A stretch of 64,000 bases of DNA. It comes from Tieghemiomyces parasiticus. Its lineage: Eukaryota > Kickxellomycota > Dimargaritomycetes > Dimargaritales > Dimargaritaceae. The position numbers and the translations under genes are program-made. Below the pieces are notes generated by a model. It saw only the letters and a program-made list of their open reading frames with translations, had not been told where the DNA came from and did not search any database. Positions within the stretch are counted from its first letter, which is position 1, and every line of letters begins with the position of its first letter. The stretch spans positions 1 through 64,000 of the forward strand of contig JANBPT010000032.1 of the NCBI GenBank assembly GCA_027575765.1. The letters are read 5' to 3'. This document shows, piece by piece, positions 1-10,810 of this stretch.

Positions 1-122
1 TAGCTTCGTGTTAGGGAGTATACTCAGCGGCAACTAAACATGATGGTCAAGGTGTGGGGGCATGGTATGGTGTCCCCACCCAACAACTGTAACGTTCCAG
101 GGCTAAGACTAGCGGTGGAGAT

Positions 123-1416
123 TCAACCACCGTTCACCAGCTGACCTGGGTCTGGTATACCTGCATCCCACTTACTTCCGATAACCGTGTTGATGGCGGA
201 CCCCAATCCATTGCGGAGGGTTTCGGTCTCGTCATTCAGCTCTTCGTCCACTTTGTATAATGCGGTCGAAACTGCATCTTTGATGAGAGTACTGATCACG
301 TACAGTCCCGGATCGAGAGCAATGGTGAAAGCGAACATCTGATAAAGCAAGTCCTCGCGGAAGGAGATACCATTGAACCACACTTTGCTGTCCCACTTGG
401 AGTTGATAAACATGTGCAGGGTTTCGTCCACGGCCTCATCCATGAGGTCCGTGTATTCTCGCTTATAGGCGTTGATGCGTGCGTACATTTTGGCGCCGAG
501 TCGGTCAAACTCGGCGAAATAAGTTTTGGCCGAGTGCTCACATTGCGTCAGGAGGTTCTTGTCGACGGCGGTCAGTGTCGGCCCGCCGTCAACACGCGCC
601 GCCTGCACGTACGCGTCGTAGTCGAGTCCGAGGAGGCGCATGACCTCGGCCACCGGCTTGTTTTCTTTAGGCCCGTAAGTGCAGGTTGGGCGGTTACACA
701 AGTTGAGTGTTAGGGATACCCCTTGCATGAATTAACGGTCGCCCTTTCCAGTACAGGGGGGGGGAGGTCAAATACCTATGAAATTGGCACCGACAAATCG
801 TCTGGCGGGATACGTCTGCGCAGGGAGCCAGTCATTGCTTACCTTTTACATAGCTGTTCCACGCTGCATTGCTGCAGACCGAGCCGCCGACGGGATAGAG
901 CGTCCAGATACTCTGCGCGACCTGAGTACTGGGGAGAAAGACTATATTTGAACCTTGGTAGCCCAGGTATGCCTCCGTGGCGACGTGGTGAATGCGAAAC
1001 TTCAGCTCCCCAACTCTTTCGAACCGGAACGCCCCGTCGCTACTGTACTCGCCGCAGGTGCGAATGTCGGCTTCGCCCTGGTCTGCAGTATTGTGCACCT
1101 TCAAGTACCGGTTTCCGTTAAGCACTGCCTGGGAGGACCGGGCGTCACACCGGTTTTCGTTGAGGACCTGGAAAATCTGTTTTGTATCGAAGCCGGGTCG
1201 GCAACGTTCCACGTCAACCGCACGTATGGGGTGACGGGTCAAGGTCAAGCAATTACCGTCGTGCGTCTGGAATTGGCCGCTCAGCTCCTCGCCAAAGGCA
1301 AGGGCCGACAGAAGGGCAATGATTATGGCGGCGAGATTAATTGGTGACCGTTGGGGGCTCTGAGAGGCTTCATGGACACTCGAGGGACCAAGTATAATGA
1401 ATAACATGATGTACAC
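123..1416 (-). CDS. Secreted protein with N-terminal beta-trefoil-like region and unassigned C-terminal region (two-exon model)
   Basis: My model joins exon 1 (1416-843) and exon 2 (721-123), giving 390 aa. The first reading frame ends in a GTAAGC donor (intron 842-722, 121 nt), and the acceptor CAAG joins the second frame exactly in phase (G + GG). A hydrophobic stretch near residues 26-42 (INLAAIIIALLSALAFG) looks like a signal peptide core. Residues about 45-190 have the spacing and short LxLxxxxxxxxCxxxxxxQxF-type motifs seen in ricin-B-like beta-trefoils (carbohydrate-binding fold); this is a fold-level guess, not a confident family hit. The C-terminal 195 residues are unrecognised and mostly helical-looking, with a Cys pair near the junction. 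The acceptor has a weak pyrimidine tract, so the alternative is two separate genes: 832-1416 (194 aa, secreted) and 123-728 (201 aa, no signal peptide of its own). A TATA-like box lies 125 bp before the first ATG. Confidence 0.5.
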
Positions 1417-1538
1417 TCTGATGATTAAGATTTTCCCTTACTGGGCTGTATATTACAGGAAATATGACGACCAGGTCCGACAGGGATAATATTCAAGTCG
1501 GAAAGTTTATGGCTCGGTGTATGGCCGTTGAAACCATG

Positions 1539-1545
1539 TTATATA
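1539..1545 (-). promoter_or_regulatory. TATA-like box
   Basis: TATATAA on the minus strand, about 125 bp upstream of the ATG at 1416. The spacing suits a core promoter for the secreted-protein gene. Confidence 0.4.
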
Positions 1546-4354
1546 GGAGATAAACTAAGGGGGATGTAATAATCTTTATGTTACCAGCTGGTAACGCACC
1601 TTTTATACGCCGACTAGCCACCGAAGTGAAGACGGACGAGATCGTCTTGGAAGGGGGAAAATGAGGAAAGATGGGCTCCCGATGGTCGATACTAACACCA
1701 GAAATTGACAATATAAACTCAGGCCAGTGTAGAACTATCGCTGTGTTGCATTCACCAGGCCAACAACTGTCTGCCTTAGGGCCCATCCGCTCTCCGTCGA
1801 GCTCGGGTACACTAGCGAGTCGACCGGCAACTCGGGGCCTGACAGAAAGAGAGAGGGGGTGGGTGGGCGGCGATAAAAAAATGATTCCGCTGCCGAACCA
1901 AAAGTGAAAGGATTCGATCCACCAATTCTTCTACGTTACTCATGGTCATTGGTAAGAAAACACGGACGAAACGGAGACGAGGAGAGGGCCGAAAGGTTGA
2001 GCAGTGAGGATCTTTGGACTACAGGCAGCCCTAGGGCCCAGTCTACTCTTTTTAGGACTGCTTCAGACGCCGAGTGGGAAGTACCCCGTTCCCCCCAGTT
2101 CGAATGAAGGGGACGATAATAGCTAACCAGGCATTGGAGAAATCAAAAACAGTTAAACTACGCTATGAAGGTTCATTAGGCGGCATTCCAGCGGACAGGG
2201 GATGAAGGAGTATCCGACAGTCCATTTTCTAGAGTATTGCATAGGTGGCCGAGCGGCGCCGCCCGTTACCCACTCGTGTTCCGAGTTATTACTCTGAGGT
2301 GGGACATGCAAAATTCACCGATTCTTTGGCCATCGTGGTGGAGCATGGGTCACATCATATACCGATCCAAAGAATTCAAGGTTGGTAGCATTACTCAACC
2401 ATACACACGAGAGACTTCTATACGGTGAACGTTACATATAGCCTGATGAATAATGGCAGGGGCTCTTAAAAGCAGAATAATCCACAGGGAAGTACGGCTC
2501 GACAAAGCCATAAACCATGGCTGAGAAGAGGAACTCTATAAGACCGGTTGATGACAGAAAATATAATAGCATAGTATAACCATGCAAATTCACGCATCCC
2601 TAAGATTACGCTAATACCGTGGCACCTGGAGTTCAGTAATGGTACATAGAATTGGCTTAAATGACATGCCAATGATAATGTGATAATCTGCCAAACGAAT
2701 GCGACTTTCGTTTGACCAGACGCTCGGATCAGCTCGAATACATTGTCAGGCTGCAGATATACCGCATGTCAGCCTCCCACCCCCTATTTCGTTTGCTTAG
2801 CCTGCTTGCAACCAGAGCCATTACCCACTACCCACAACCGACCGGGCTGAGACCGTACACAATGTTTGACCGAAGGGGTGATATCTCTATGACTGCCCCA
2901 TTCATCTGTTCTCGGTCTTTTTTTTGATACTTACCTTATTTTACCGGACATTGACAGCATGGCTGTCTCCTGGACCTGGTCAGTCCTAACTCTCCCCCTC
3001 CTCTAGCGGCAGTCGCGAACTCGACCCCGGCTGCTTCGCTTGCTCGCATGTGACGGACGATGAAGTCCCCCACAGCCCAATTTAAACATCATTTTCCGAC
3101 CACTTTCCCAATGCTGATCAATATTCGATGGGAAAGGGGCGGCAGCCTATTGTTCTATCTGCTGTGAACGTCATGGACTTGTTTATGTGTGGTTTAGTGG
3201 GAACACCTTCACATCACCAATGGATTCACTGTGTGGGACCCAGGCTGAACAGCAATGTGCAGGTCACCGCCTCCGGCATGCCTGTCAGCGCCGAGGGATA
3301 TCCGTGGCGGAGGGGTTGGACATTGTAAGAGGACCAGGAGACGGTGGTGAGAGAGTAGAAGGCAACCAATGAAGCTCACAATGAAACTCCCAAAAAAGTT
3401 GGTCGTGGTGAAGAGTAAGAGGTTGGGTGCTTTGTCGAGTTCCCCCAGAAATAGATTTAGGTTAACAGTTGTTTAGGTAAACTATACCAGTTCCAACTCC
3501 AGCGAAATGGAGTGCGACTTATTTCGTACAGGTCCGGTGAGGATGGTAGACCTTATCACTCAGTCAGGCTCAGAATTCAGTTATGAATGACGGACATAAC
3601 GAGCGAGAAGTTGTGGGGTTCACTTTCACTATTGAAGAGCCCTACAGACCGAAGCGAATTATTGCACAACTTGTGCCCAATAAGAGCATACCATCGGTCC
3701 CTCGAAATCAAGCCCAGGGTACGTGCAAGGTCGGTGGATTACTATTTTAGTAAGAAAGTATCACCAAATCAGAGCAGACAAGATTGAGCTGGACAGTGAA
3801 CGGTGGCGATATCCAAAGCATTACATTGGCCCGAGCCTGACCTGTCCACGATCAGCGAATGGTGGAAGGATCAGGGAGGGGTCACGATGATATGCGCTGG
3901 TCCTGTTCAGGCAATAGCAGGCCTATTAAGAAGTGGTGGTGGGTACGCTGACTTTGAGAAAATAATGGCCTGAAAATGGCAGGGTCATTACAATGGTTCG
4001 TTAGCAGAATTTACTACCCCATCGAGCCGCCAGTTCCGTGCATCGTGAAGCCGCCTTTTAATTTCACACACACATCCTCGGCCGTAAAGGTGCTGACAAT
4101 GGATGGGTTTCCACAACAGTCTGCGGCGGATCACACATACTGCCGAGAATGGCCTGCAGGCCCCCTATTGTACCGCCTCTGCTGGTACGTGGCCGCGGTT
4201 GTTGGTCAGTCGTGTGAATGTACGATGGGACTGTGAAGGCGGCCGAGACCAACAGCAATTTCTATCGTGAAGTCGAGACGTGCGGACTGGTACCATTTAG
4301 CCATGTTCGACCCCCCCCCCACCAGAGAACAGCGGTACAGGGTGCTTGAGAGTT

Positions 4355-4534
4355 TTAGCATGGAACAGCTGAACCTGGGACCATTACACATGTCGGATCA
4401 GCGTGTCGCTCGCCCATTTCGAAGGTGATGCGAGCTGGGGAGAAGGAGTAGCTGACAAGGGTCTCGGCCGTCACTTTGGGACGGCGGGGCAAGAAGCCCT
4501 GGCCGCCTTCTGCACCTTCAGCTGCCTCTCCCAT
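4355..4534 (-). CDS. Candidate small ORF or first exon (59 aa)
   Basis: An ATG at 4534 opens a 59-codon frame ending in TAA at 4355. The first about 48 codons (starting MGEAAEGAEG) use mostly C/G at third positions and read like genuine protein, unlike the AT-richer surroundings. The last 10 codons read less well, so the real product may splice away before the stop, though no strong GTAAGT donor is visible. It would be divergent from the gene at 5143. No family is recognised. It could be chance. Confidence 0.25.
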   Translation of the reverse strand: MGEAAEGAEGGQGFLPRRPKVTAETLVSYSFSPARITFEMGERHADPTCVMVPGSAVPC

Positions 4535-4985
4535 CGTGTCAGTAGCCTGGCCCGCCGGCTACTATGACTTGGCCCATGGTGAATCACTCTGCAAGACTGC
4601 CCCACACATGTAGTGTGGAGATGACTGCTTCCCCCACCTGGACCAACCCAACTGTATACTCACTTGGTAACCTTGACGTACCCAAATGACCCAATCCCAC
4701 CCATTTGCCGACGAGGCACTGTTCCCATATGGGACTCTGCAGCCACTCTGCACGTATGTTCGTTCGAGCGTCACTATATACGCCACCTTTCCCCCGAACA
4801 CAGATGTCTGGTGCGAGGGTGGGATTGGGTTGAACAGGGCCACCCATACGGATGGGCTCGGCGGAACTTCGCCGGCCAATCGCTATAGCGATCCCTATCC
4901 TGCCATGGCCCTGGGAAACTAGACGCGAGGCAGACGCTTACCTAGCCCCCACTTGTCTGTCACCAAGTCCCATCATCGTCGCCCA

Positions 4986-4992
4986 TATATAA
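4986..4992 (+). promoter_or_regulatory. TATA-like box
   Basis: TATATAA 157 bp upstream of the ATG at 5143, followed by a CT-rich leader; consistent with a core promoter. Confidence 0.4.
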
Positions 4993-5142
4993 TGCCACCG
5001 GCCCGGCCTCACCGTAGGAAATCCCGCACACTGTCTCGGTCGCACCGCTCGAACTTTCTGTACTTTACACATCACCTTCTACTCTGTCCCAGTCCCGGAT
5101 TCGTCCCCCCTACCCATCCCCTCTCTCATCCTTCACCTCAAT

Positions 5143-6342
5143 ATGGGTCACGCCACCGCCAACAGCCTCACCCGCGCTTGCAACTCGCAGATTTCGACTC
5201 TGACGGTGCACGCCGACGACTACCTGTCGGTGACCTCCGAGATCAGCCCGCCCATTGCTGTTACCTCGACCTACCGCATCCCGGAGAAACTTGGCGTCAA
5301 CAACTTTGGCGCCGAGACCCACATCTACACCCGCGAGTCCGCTCCCGTCCGTTCCCGCGTTGAGGCTGTGCTGGGCGCCATCCACGACAACGGTCACGCT
5401 GTGACCTATGCCTCCGGTCTGGCCGCCACCTTCGCCTTCCTGCTCTACTTTAAGCCCAAGCGGATCGCCCTTGGGGTTGGCTACCACGGCACCCGCGCTG
5501 CCATCGACCTCTACCAGAAGCGTGTAGCCCCCGTCACCCTCATCAAGATCGATGACCCGTACCATGAGGATGATCTCATCTTCATCGAGAACCCCGTGAA
5601 CCCGACTGGTGAGGTGGTCCACCTTTACCATTACGGCCGGCGGGCCCACGCCGCCGGCGCCACCCTTCTGGTCGATGCCACCGCCGCCCCGCCACCGCTC
5701 CAGCAACCCTTCCGCGCTGGCGCCCATTTCATCCTCCACTCGTCTGCCAAGTACCTGTCGGGCCATTCCGACGTGATGGGCGGTGTCCTCGTGAGCCGAT
5801 GCTGCGAGGCCGCCGGGACCCTGCGTTCCCAGCGCACCCTTTTGGGCTCCTTCCAGGGCTCTCTTGAGTCCTGGCTGCTCCTGCGGTCTCTCCGCACTCT
5901 GGACATCCGCGTCCGCCAGCAGTCTCGCGTGGCCGCTCAGCTGGCCTCCTGGCTGCAGTGTGCCGCCGAGGGCCGTGGCTACGAGGGTATCCCTGTCAAC
6001 GCCATCGCTAAGGTCCAACACGCCTCTCTCCAGATCCTGCCTAAGGGCTACGATGTGTGTGCTTCTTTCCCCCACGGATTCGGTGCCGTCTTTACCGTGC
6101 AGTTCACCACCGAGGCCATTGCCAAGCAGGTGCCCAACCTGTTCAGGCTGACCGCCAATGCCACCTCGTTCGGTGGGGTGCACTCTACTGTTGAATGGCG
6201 CTACCCTATCGACCAGTCCACCTGCCCCCGCTCGATCCGCGTCTCGGTCGGCCTGGAGGCTTTTGATGACCTCAAGTGCGATTGGGTCTACGCCCTCACC
6301 TACGCCCTCCACGGCGAAGCCGCTGCCAAGGCCAAGCTGTAG
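5143..6342 (+). CDS. Cystathionine gamma-synthase-like PLP-dependent enzyme
   Basis: Single exon, 399 aa, matching the usual length of the Cys/Met-metabolism PLP family (fold type I). The PLP Schiff-base lysine is K203 in the motif SSAKYLSGHSD. The cofactor-binding Asp is D178 (LLVDAT). The segment around 85-95 (TYASGLAATF) is the phosphate-binding loop, and ENPVNPTGEV near 149-158 is the conserved substrate/PLP-side loop. The family catalyses gamma-replacement or gamma/beta-elimination on homoserine esters, cystathionine or methionine. The N-terminus (TVHADDYLSV...ISPPI) recalls the fungal YHR112C-like subgroup, whose substrate is not settled, so I give no symbol. The protein has no targeting peptide and is probably cytosolic. 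A TATA box precedes it and AATAAA follows at 6612. Codons are strongly C/G-ending, which also opens a long meaningless frame on the other strand. Confidence 0.9.
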   Translation: MGHATANSLTRACNSQISTLTVHADDYLSVTSEISPPIAVTSTYRIPEKLGVNNFGAETHIYTRESAPVRSRVEAVLGAIHDNGHAVTYASGLAATFAFLLYFKPKRIALGVGYHGTRAAIDLYQKRVAPVTLIKIDDPYHEDDLIFIENPVNPTGEVVHLYHYGRRAHAAGATLLVDATAAPPPLQQPFRAGAHFILHSSAKYLSGHSDVMGGVLVSRCCEAAGTLRSQRTLLGSFQGSLESWLLLRSLRTLDIRVRQQSRVAAQLASWLQCAAEGRGYEGIPVNAIAKVQHASLQILPKGYDVCASFPHGFGAVFTVQFTTEAIAKQVPNLFRLTANATSFGGVHSTVEWRYPIDQSTCPRSIRVSVGLEAFDDLKCDWVYALTYALHGEAAAKAKL

Positions 6343-6611
6343 ATCACCCTTACCTTGATTCCCCACCCTTGCCCTACCCGGCAAATTAATAATCACCATC
6401 TGTCGTTCCGTCGTATTGTTCAGACCGTCATGGCCTGGTGTGGGTCGGTGGGGAATCGGAAAGTGCGTCAGCCAGGCATGGGCGATTGGGCGGACCCCAG
6501 GCGCCCATGCCGCTAACTCTCGGACTTTGTCAACTAGGAAGTCGATCCATCCACCCCTCCTCGTCACACATCTATTTGCGTCAGTGACCACATCACTGTT
6601 TCATCGTTCAC

Positions 6612-6617
6612 AATAAA
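6612..6617 (+). terminator. Poly(A) signal
   Basis: AATAAA about 270 bp after the stop of the PLP enzyme gene, the first canonical hexamer on this strand. Confidence 0.4.
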
Positions 6618-8830
6618 CCCACCCCCTTGATGTACTACCTTTTCCAAAGCCCATTGGGCATGTTCAGTCTAATTGCCCAATCCCATTTCCCCAGTAGGGT
6701 GTGGATGGGGCAGATATTGAAATTTATCGGTGGGGAATAGTAGGTTTCCTCAAAATGAACCAGTACCTCTCCGTTGACCAGACCTGACGACGCTGGGTGT
6801 AGGGATGGCCTCAAGTATACAGCATGGTAAAGCCCGTCCCCTTGAGTCTAGTGGGATATCGCGCCAGAGGCTGCTCCTACTTTGTGCACGAATTGACGCA
6901 TGCCGTAGCTATGTACTGTGAATTGCATCTTTGAGCTTTAGACCGATAGTGAAAACTACCTGCATTTGCCGCATAAACAAGGTGGGCCCATTAACCAGTG
7001 GTAAACCTGATGGGTGGCCTTTGAATCAGGAAGATTGGCAGCTAGGGAGTGGGTATCCTGGCAACAACGCCCATGCTACTCGCTGCTACGATTTACAAGG
7101 TGGCGAAAGGATCACCCTTGTCGAATTTCACAGTCCCGGATGTAATGAGTTTTACTGAGTCCACGTGGTTACAATTGGCATCGCCTTCAAAGTGTCCTGC
7201 ATAATAGCAACAGTTGACAGTGCTGCCGCTGTCGAATATGGCGTGATGGCTATAACGACCTGATGTGAAAACGAACCTTGTGGTGGCTGCTCTGACGGCT
7301 CCGTTTAGCATTGTCGTCGACCTTGGAGCTTTGGTTGACTTCCATGTTAGGCTTAAGGTCTACTACGGCGGAAATGGGCTTCTGAAATAGCTGTACCAAC
7401 TCTGCTGGATCGCAGCGGCGTTCAGCAGACGACTCAATCCATCTACTGAGAAACTCGTGGAAGTCACAGCACCAGAGAGACAGCAAGCGTTATTAGCATA
7501 CGTGGCATTATAATGCTGTTTTTAGGTATATTACGTTCGGGAGGCTGGATTGACGAATGATAATGATCCCCGGAAGGGCTTTAATCTCAGCGGGGAATGG
7601 TAGGCTTGAGGCGGAATATAGGTGCAGCAATTTCAGTCTCCTATACCCTTGATCGGCCAGCGCGGCAACCGGTGTCGAGTAGATGGCTGAGCAGCCCACT
7701 ATACTGTAGAAAGGGTGCAATTTAGCTGGATTCATTGTTTTCTGTGAAGGCTACCTGGTGACCCATTTGAGAATAATCGTATCTTTACGCTATTGACTAT
7801 GTGCCCAGGTGACTAGCCACTACCCTCTCTTTCTGGCTCAATAGGGTGGCCGTGGGGCAGCCTGTACTCGATCGGTGCCTTTTTCCCCTTAACACGACTG
7901 AACGGGACCCCCTGTGGCGAAAGCGGCCGCTGCCACTTTAGAGCTTAAGTGCTTTCCTTCAGCGTCATTTAAGACTTCAGTTTAGTACAGTGTGCGCGTT
8001 TTCCGTTCATCCCCGGTCCGAACCAGTTCTGTTCCGACAGGTCAAACATCACCTTTCCTACCATTCCGTCGGCCATTCGCTTTTTATTCCGACCCAGCCC
8101 GATTCACGCCATGACAGCCCGTCTTAGCCACTCTTTGCACCCCATGTCCGCCCCTCTATCCGCGTTGCGCTGGCGATCGTGGCCTGTAACTGATGACTCA
8201 TTGTACAACTACAGACTCGGCCCGTCCGGATATGCTACACCAAGGAAGCGGTTGTCCTAAATTCCTACCCACCATTCCCATCATTCTCTGCCATCAATTT
8301 AACTCCCCCTTTTTTACGCCAACGTCCCACCATGTCCTGTACCACTCCATGGCGAATGGGGGCTCTCCTAGTGGGCCGGGGCTGTGCACAAGGGGACCGC
8401 TGTCACCCTCTATAAAGACCGGATAAGCGGGGGTCAGTTGGTGTGCACGTCGACTTACCGGGCAACCTCGCTAGAACAATGGTAACTGTCCAGTGCGGGC
8501 ATGCCCAGTTCGCGTACTCCACTAATCGTAGATTTAAACACTAGCCACAATTGTGGGTTGACCCAATCGGATATACGCTAGTCTGAGATGACGGAAAGTG
8601 GTACGCATAGTACAATAGAGCTACAGTTGGTTACACCCGTAGCTAGTGTGCAGCCGCTGGCGGAAGTAGGGGAAGAAAAGAGCGGGTATGTTATGATATA
8701 CTTGGAAACCACTCCCGACAACTCCCCCCCCCTAGATATTGACCATCTACTTTACCAGCAGCTCCGATGTAAGGGCTGCATCGAGCGAACTTCCTGTTCT
8801 CCCCCCTCTTTTCCTTCCTCCAAATTTGGC

Positions 8831-8840
8831 TATATTTAAA
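8831..8840 (+). promoter_or_regulatory. TATA-like element
   Basis: TATATTTAAA 288 bp upstream of the ATG at 9119. A second weaker AT-rich element (ATATATCT at 8971) is at -148, close to the spacing seen at the other secreted-protein genes. Confidence 0.3.
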
Positions 8841-9118
8841 AGGGGCCTTGATCGTGCCAGGTCAGCAGACTTGCTTCTATACCTTCAAAATTCCGGACTT
8901 GTCTCTTCCACCCGCCTCTCGCCATTACGCACTATTACCCGCTGCTACACCATTAAACGTCATAACGGCGATATATCTAACCATTTTCTGGACCCAACGC
9001 CCTGACGATTCCCCGATTTTCCCAGAGAATTACAGCCATCCAAAGTGCTCTACAAAAGCAACCTCGCTGGTGTCCCGACCTGGTCCCATCAGCACACTTC
9101 CCCCTGTTTCTTTCCGCC

Positions 9119-10117
9119 ATGCTTCTGATGCGCCTTTTCCCTGCCACGTTTGGTGTGTCGATACTGTTTGCGCTTGTTCCATCTGGAGCCACCAACCCCA
9201 AACCCATCCCTAGTCACCCGTTTGTGTACAAAGCGGACGGTTCCGACCACCGTCGCCCGTTGTCCCAGTTCCTGAATAAGCATTTCCACCCGGAGTTCAC
9301 GCCCGGTGACCTTTCATCTGTCTCCACGAATACCCCTGCGACCAGGTTCGATGACGAGGCTTTTGTATCGTCCTTGAGGAAGTACGTTGCTGCCAAGGAC
9401 GGCGCGGAGTCCACACCATGCTTTCCCGGTCTGAGAAGTTTATGTATCGGAAAGCGCCCGGCTAAGTTGATCCACCCGTCCCGCCACAGGTCCGATAGCG
9501 ATTCGGATACTAAAAAAACGACTATCCTGCGCCGACTTTGGCACCGCCTAGCTAGCGACCGAAGCAGCCAGTCCTCGGATACCACTCTAGTGGCGGAAGA
9601 CAGCGAAAGCGACGGCCATGACCAACTTCGCCACCATATCCAAAATCCATTGGGCGCTGGGGGGGCGACGACAGCACCGCAGCGCGACGATTCCGACACG
9701 ACCCTCATGGTAGGCAAAGCCAACCCGTTCCATGCCTGTCGATCACTGCGGGCCTTCCTAAAACGGAACCGGCATGCGAACGCTAAGCCTGCAGCCTACG
9801 ACGACGTTGACGATGGCGAGGGCTGCCATCCCGCCTCCGCACCTGCCGTCCAACTCGCCGACCCCCCGAGCTCGTCGCCGTCGGATATAGACCTGCACGA
9901 TAACACTTTTCCACCGGTTGACATCCCGCAATGTGTCACGGGTCTAAGCCCCTGTCCGAGATCCAAGAAGCTCACCGCAGGTATCGCTAGTGATGTAGCG
10001 GCTGGCACCCGGCTTTGGAGTCCTCGTCATGGCGACGACGGTCGGGCCCGCCAACGTGACTCCGTCCTTTCCATGGATGCCCCTTCAATTTCCGCCGTAG
10101 CAGGGGGTTCAACTTAG
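9119..10117 (+). CDS. Secreted Ser/Asp-rich protein of unknown family
   Basis: Single exon, 332 aa. The N-terminus has a basic start and a hydrophobic core (residues 5-24, ending SGAT), a clear signal peptide. The mature part is polar and probably disordered, with two related acidic Ser-rich blocks (SSDTTLVAEDSESDG and DDSDTTLMVGK). Each lies near a short basic stretch with a Cys-x(n)-RSL motif (CFPGLRSLC and FHACRSLRAFLKR). This suggests an internal duplication of a basic plus acidic module. No enzyme motif, lectin motif or GPI-anchor-like C-terminus is visible. No family is recognised; I infer only that it enters the secretory pathway. Confidence 0.7.
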   Translation: MLLMRLFPATFGVSILFALVPSGATNPKPIPSHPFVYKADGSDHRRPLSQFLNKHFHPEFTPGDLSSVSTNTPATRFDDEAFVSSLRKYVAAKDGAESTPCFPGLRSLCIGKRPAKLIHPSRHRSDSDSDTKKTTILRRLWHRLASDRSSQSSDTTLVAEDSESDGHDQLRHHIQNPLGAGGATTAPQRDDSDTTLMVGKANPFHACRSLRAFLKRNRHANAKPAAYDDVDDGEGCHPASAPAVQLADPPSSSPSDIDLHDNTFPPVDIPQCVTGLSPCPRSKKLTAGIASDVAAGTRLWSPRHGDDGRARQRDSVLSMDAPSISAVAGGST

Positions 10118-10810
10118 TCGATGACCTTGGTATCCAAATCTAGCGGTACGCTCTTATCATGTCTAGCTGTAAGCAAAGAGCCCAAAGGCGTAAACTACAA
10201 TACATATTGTAGCTGGCACTGCGCTGCCTCTGTAGTGTAGATATTTCTATATAAAGATTGATGACCATACTGATGTTTACCAATAGACAGGTGGGATGTA
10301 GATCGCGAGCTTGATTGAAGATAACCTGTGGGTATTGTAAAAGATAGCGAGCGGCTGTAGCACCCGAGGTCCCTAACCTAATCACTCGGCGGAGTTGTGG
10401 ACCGCTCCAAGGCAAGACCAGCTAGTTACTGGGCTTGCGCGACGCGGGCTGACAGGCAACCCCTGAAGTGGCGCAAAATAACGTAAACACGCGTAGCCTG
10501 GCCATTTAGACCTCGACGCTCCTGGGCCAATCGGTCTCCTCAAACTACTGGCCCCCTGCCGCAGTCGAGCCTGTCAAGCGGCCAAGATCCAATTTGTGCC
10601 GCCCATTGGCAGTCATCACAGGAGTTGTTTACACCGACCAAATCTTTCCGCGCTCCGACTTGGGGTTCCTTCATTCCACGATGTTACCCGCTCTGGCCTG
10701 ATTATAAAGTTTCCTAAGCCTATCCATATCCTGGCCACGGCGCTCGCCTCTACTGCGACTTTCACTCACCCGTTTAGCTGTCGACATCGCGGTGCCGTCA
10801 CAATTCCCGC
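10118..10810. other. Intergenic, 0.7 kb
   Basis: No gene seen. The right half is the promoter of SMC6 and includes a TATA-like box at 10703-10709. Confidence 0.6.
10703..10709 (+). promoter_or_regulatory. TATA-like box
   Basis: TATAAAG 108 bp before the SMC6 ATG. Confidence 0.35.

Larger units (their letters stand above)
1417..5142. other. Intergenic, 3.7 kb
   Basis: No gene is recognised. All open frames are short and lack family signatures. One minus-strand frame (4355-4534) is listed separately as a weak candidate. A run of 10 C lies at 4311-4320. The final 200 bp are pyrimidine-rich promoter-like sequence for the gene at 5143. Confidence 0.6.
6343..9118. other. Intergenic, 2.8 kb
   Basis: No convincing gene. 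On the minus strand, 7093-7311 holds a 72-codon frame with a Cys-containing, protein-like sequence but no signal peptide or clear splice partner (see findings). The last 300 bp before 9119 are pyrimidine-rich with TATA-like elements. Confidence 0.5.

Noticed and set aside
2244..2256. tRNA-like D-arm motif GGTGGCCGAGCGG
   Set aside because: No matching T-arm (GGTTCRA) or acceptor stem within tRNA distance.
5110..6591. 493-codon open frame opposite the PLP enzyme gene
   Set aside because: It is a shadow of strong C/G third-position bias on the plus strand. The sequence is Gly/Val/Asp-rich without family motifs.
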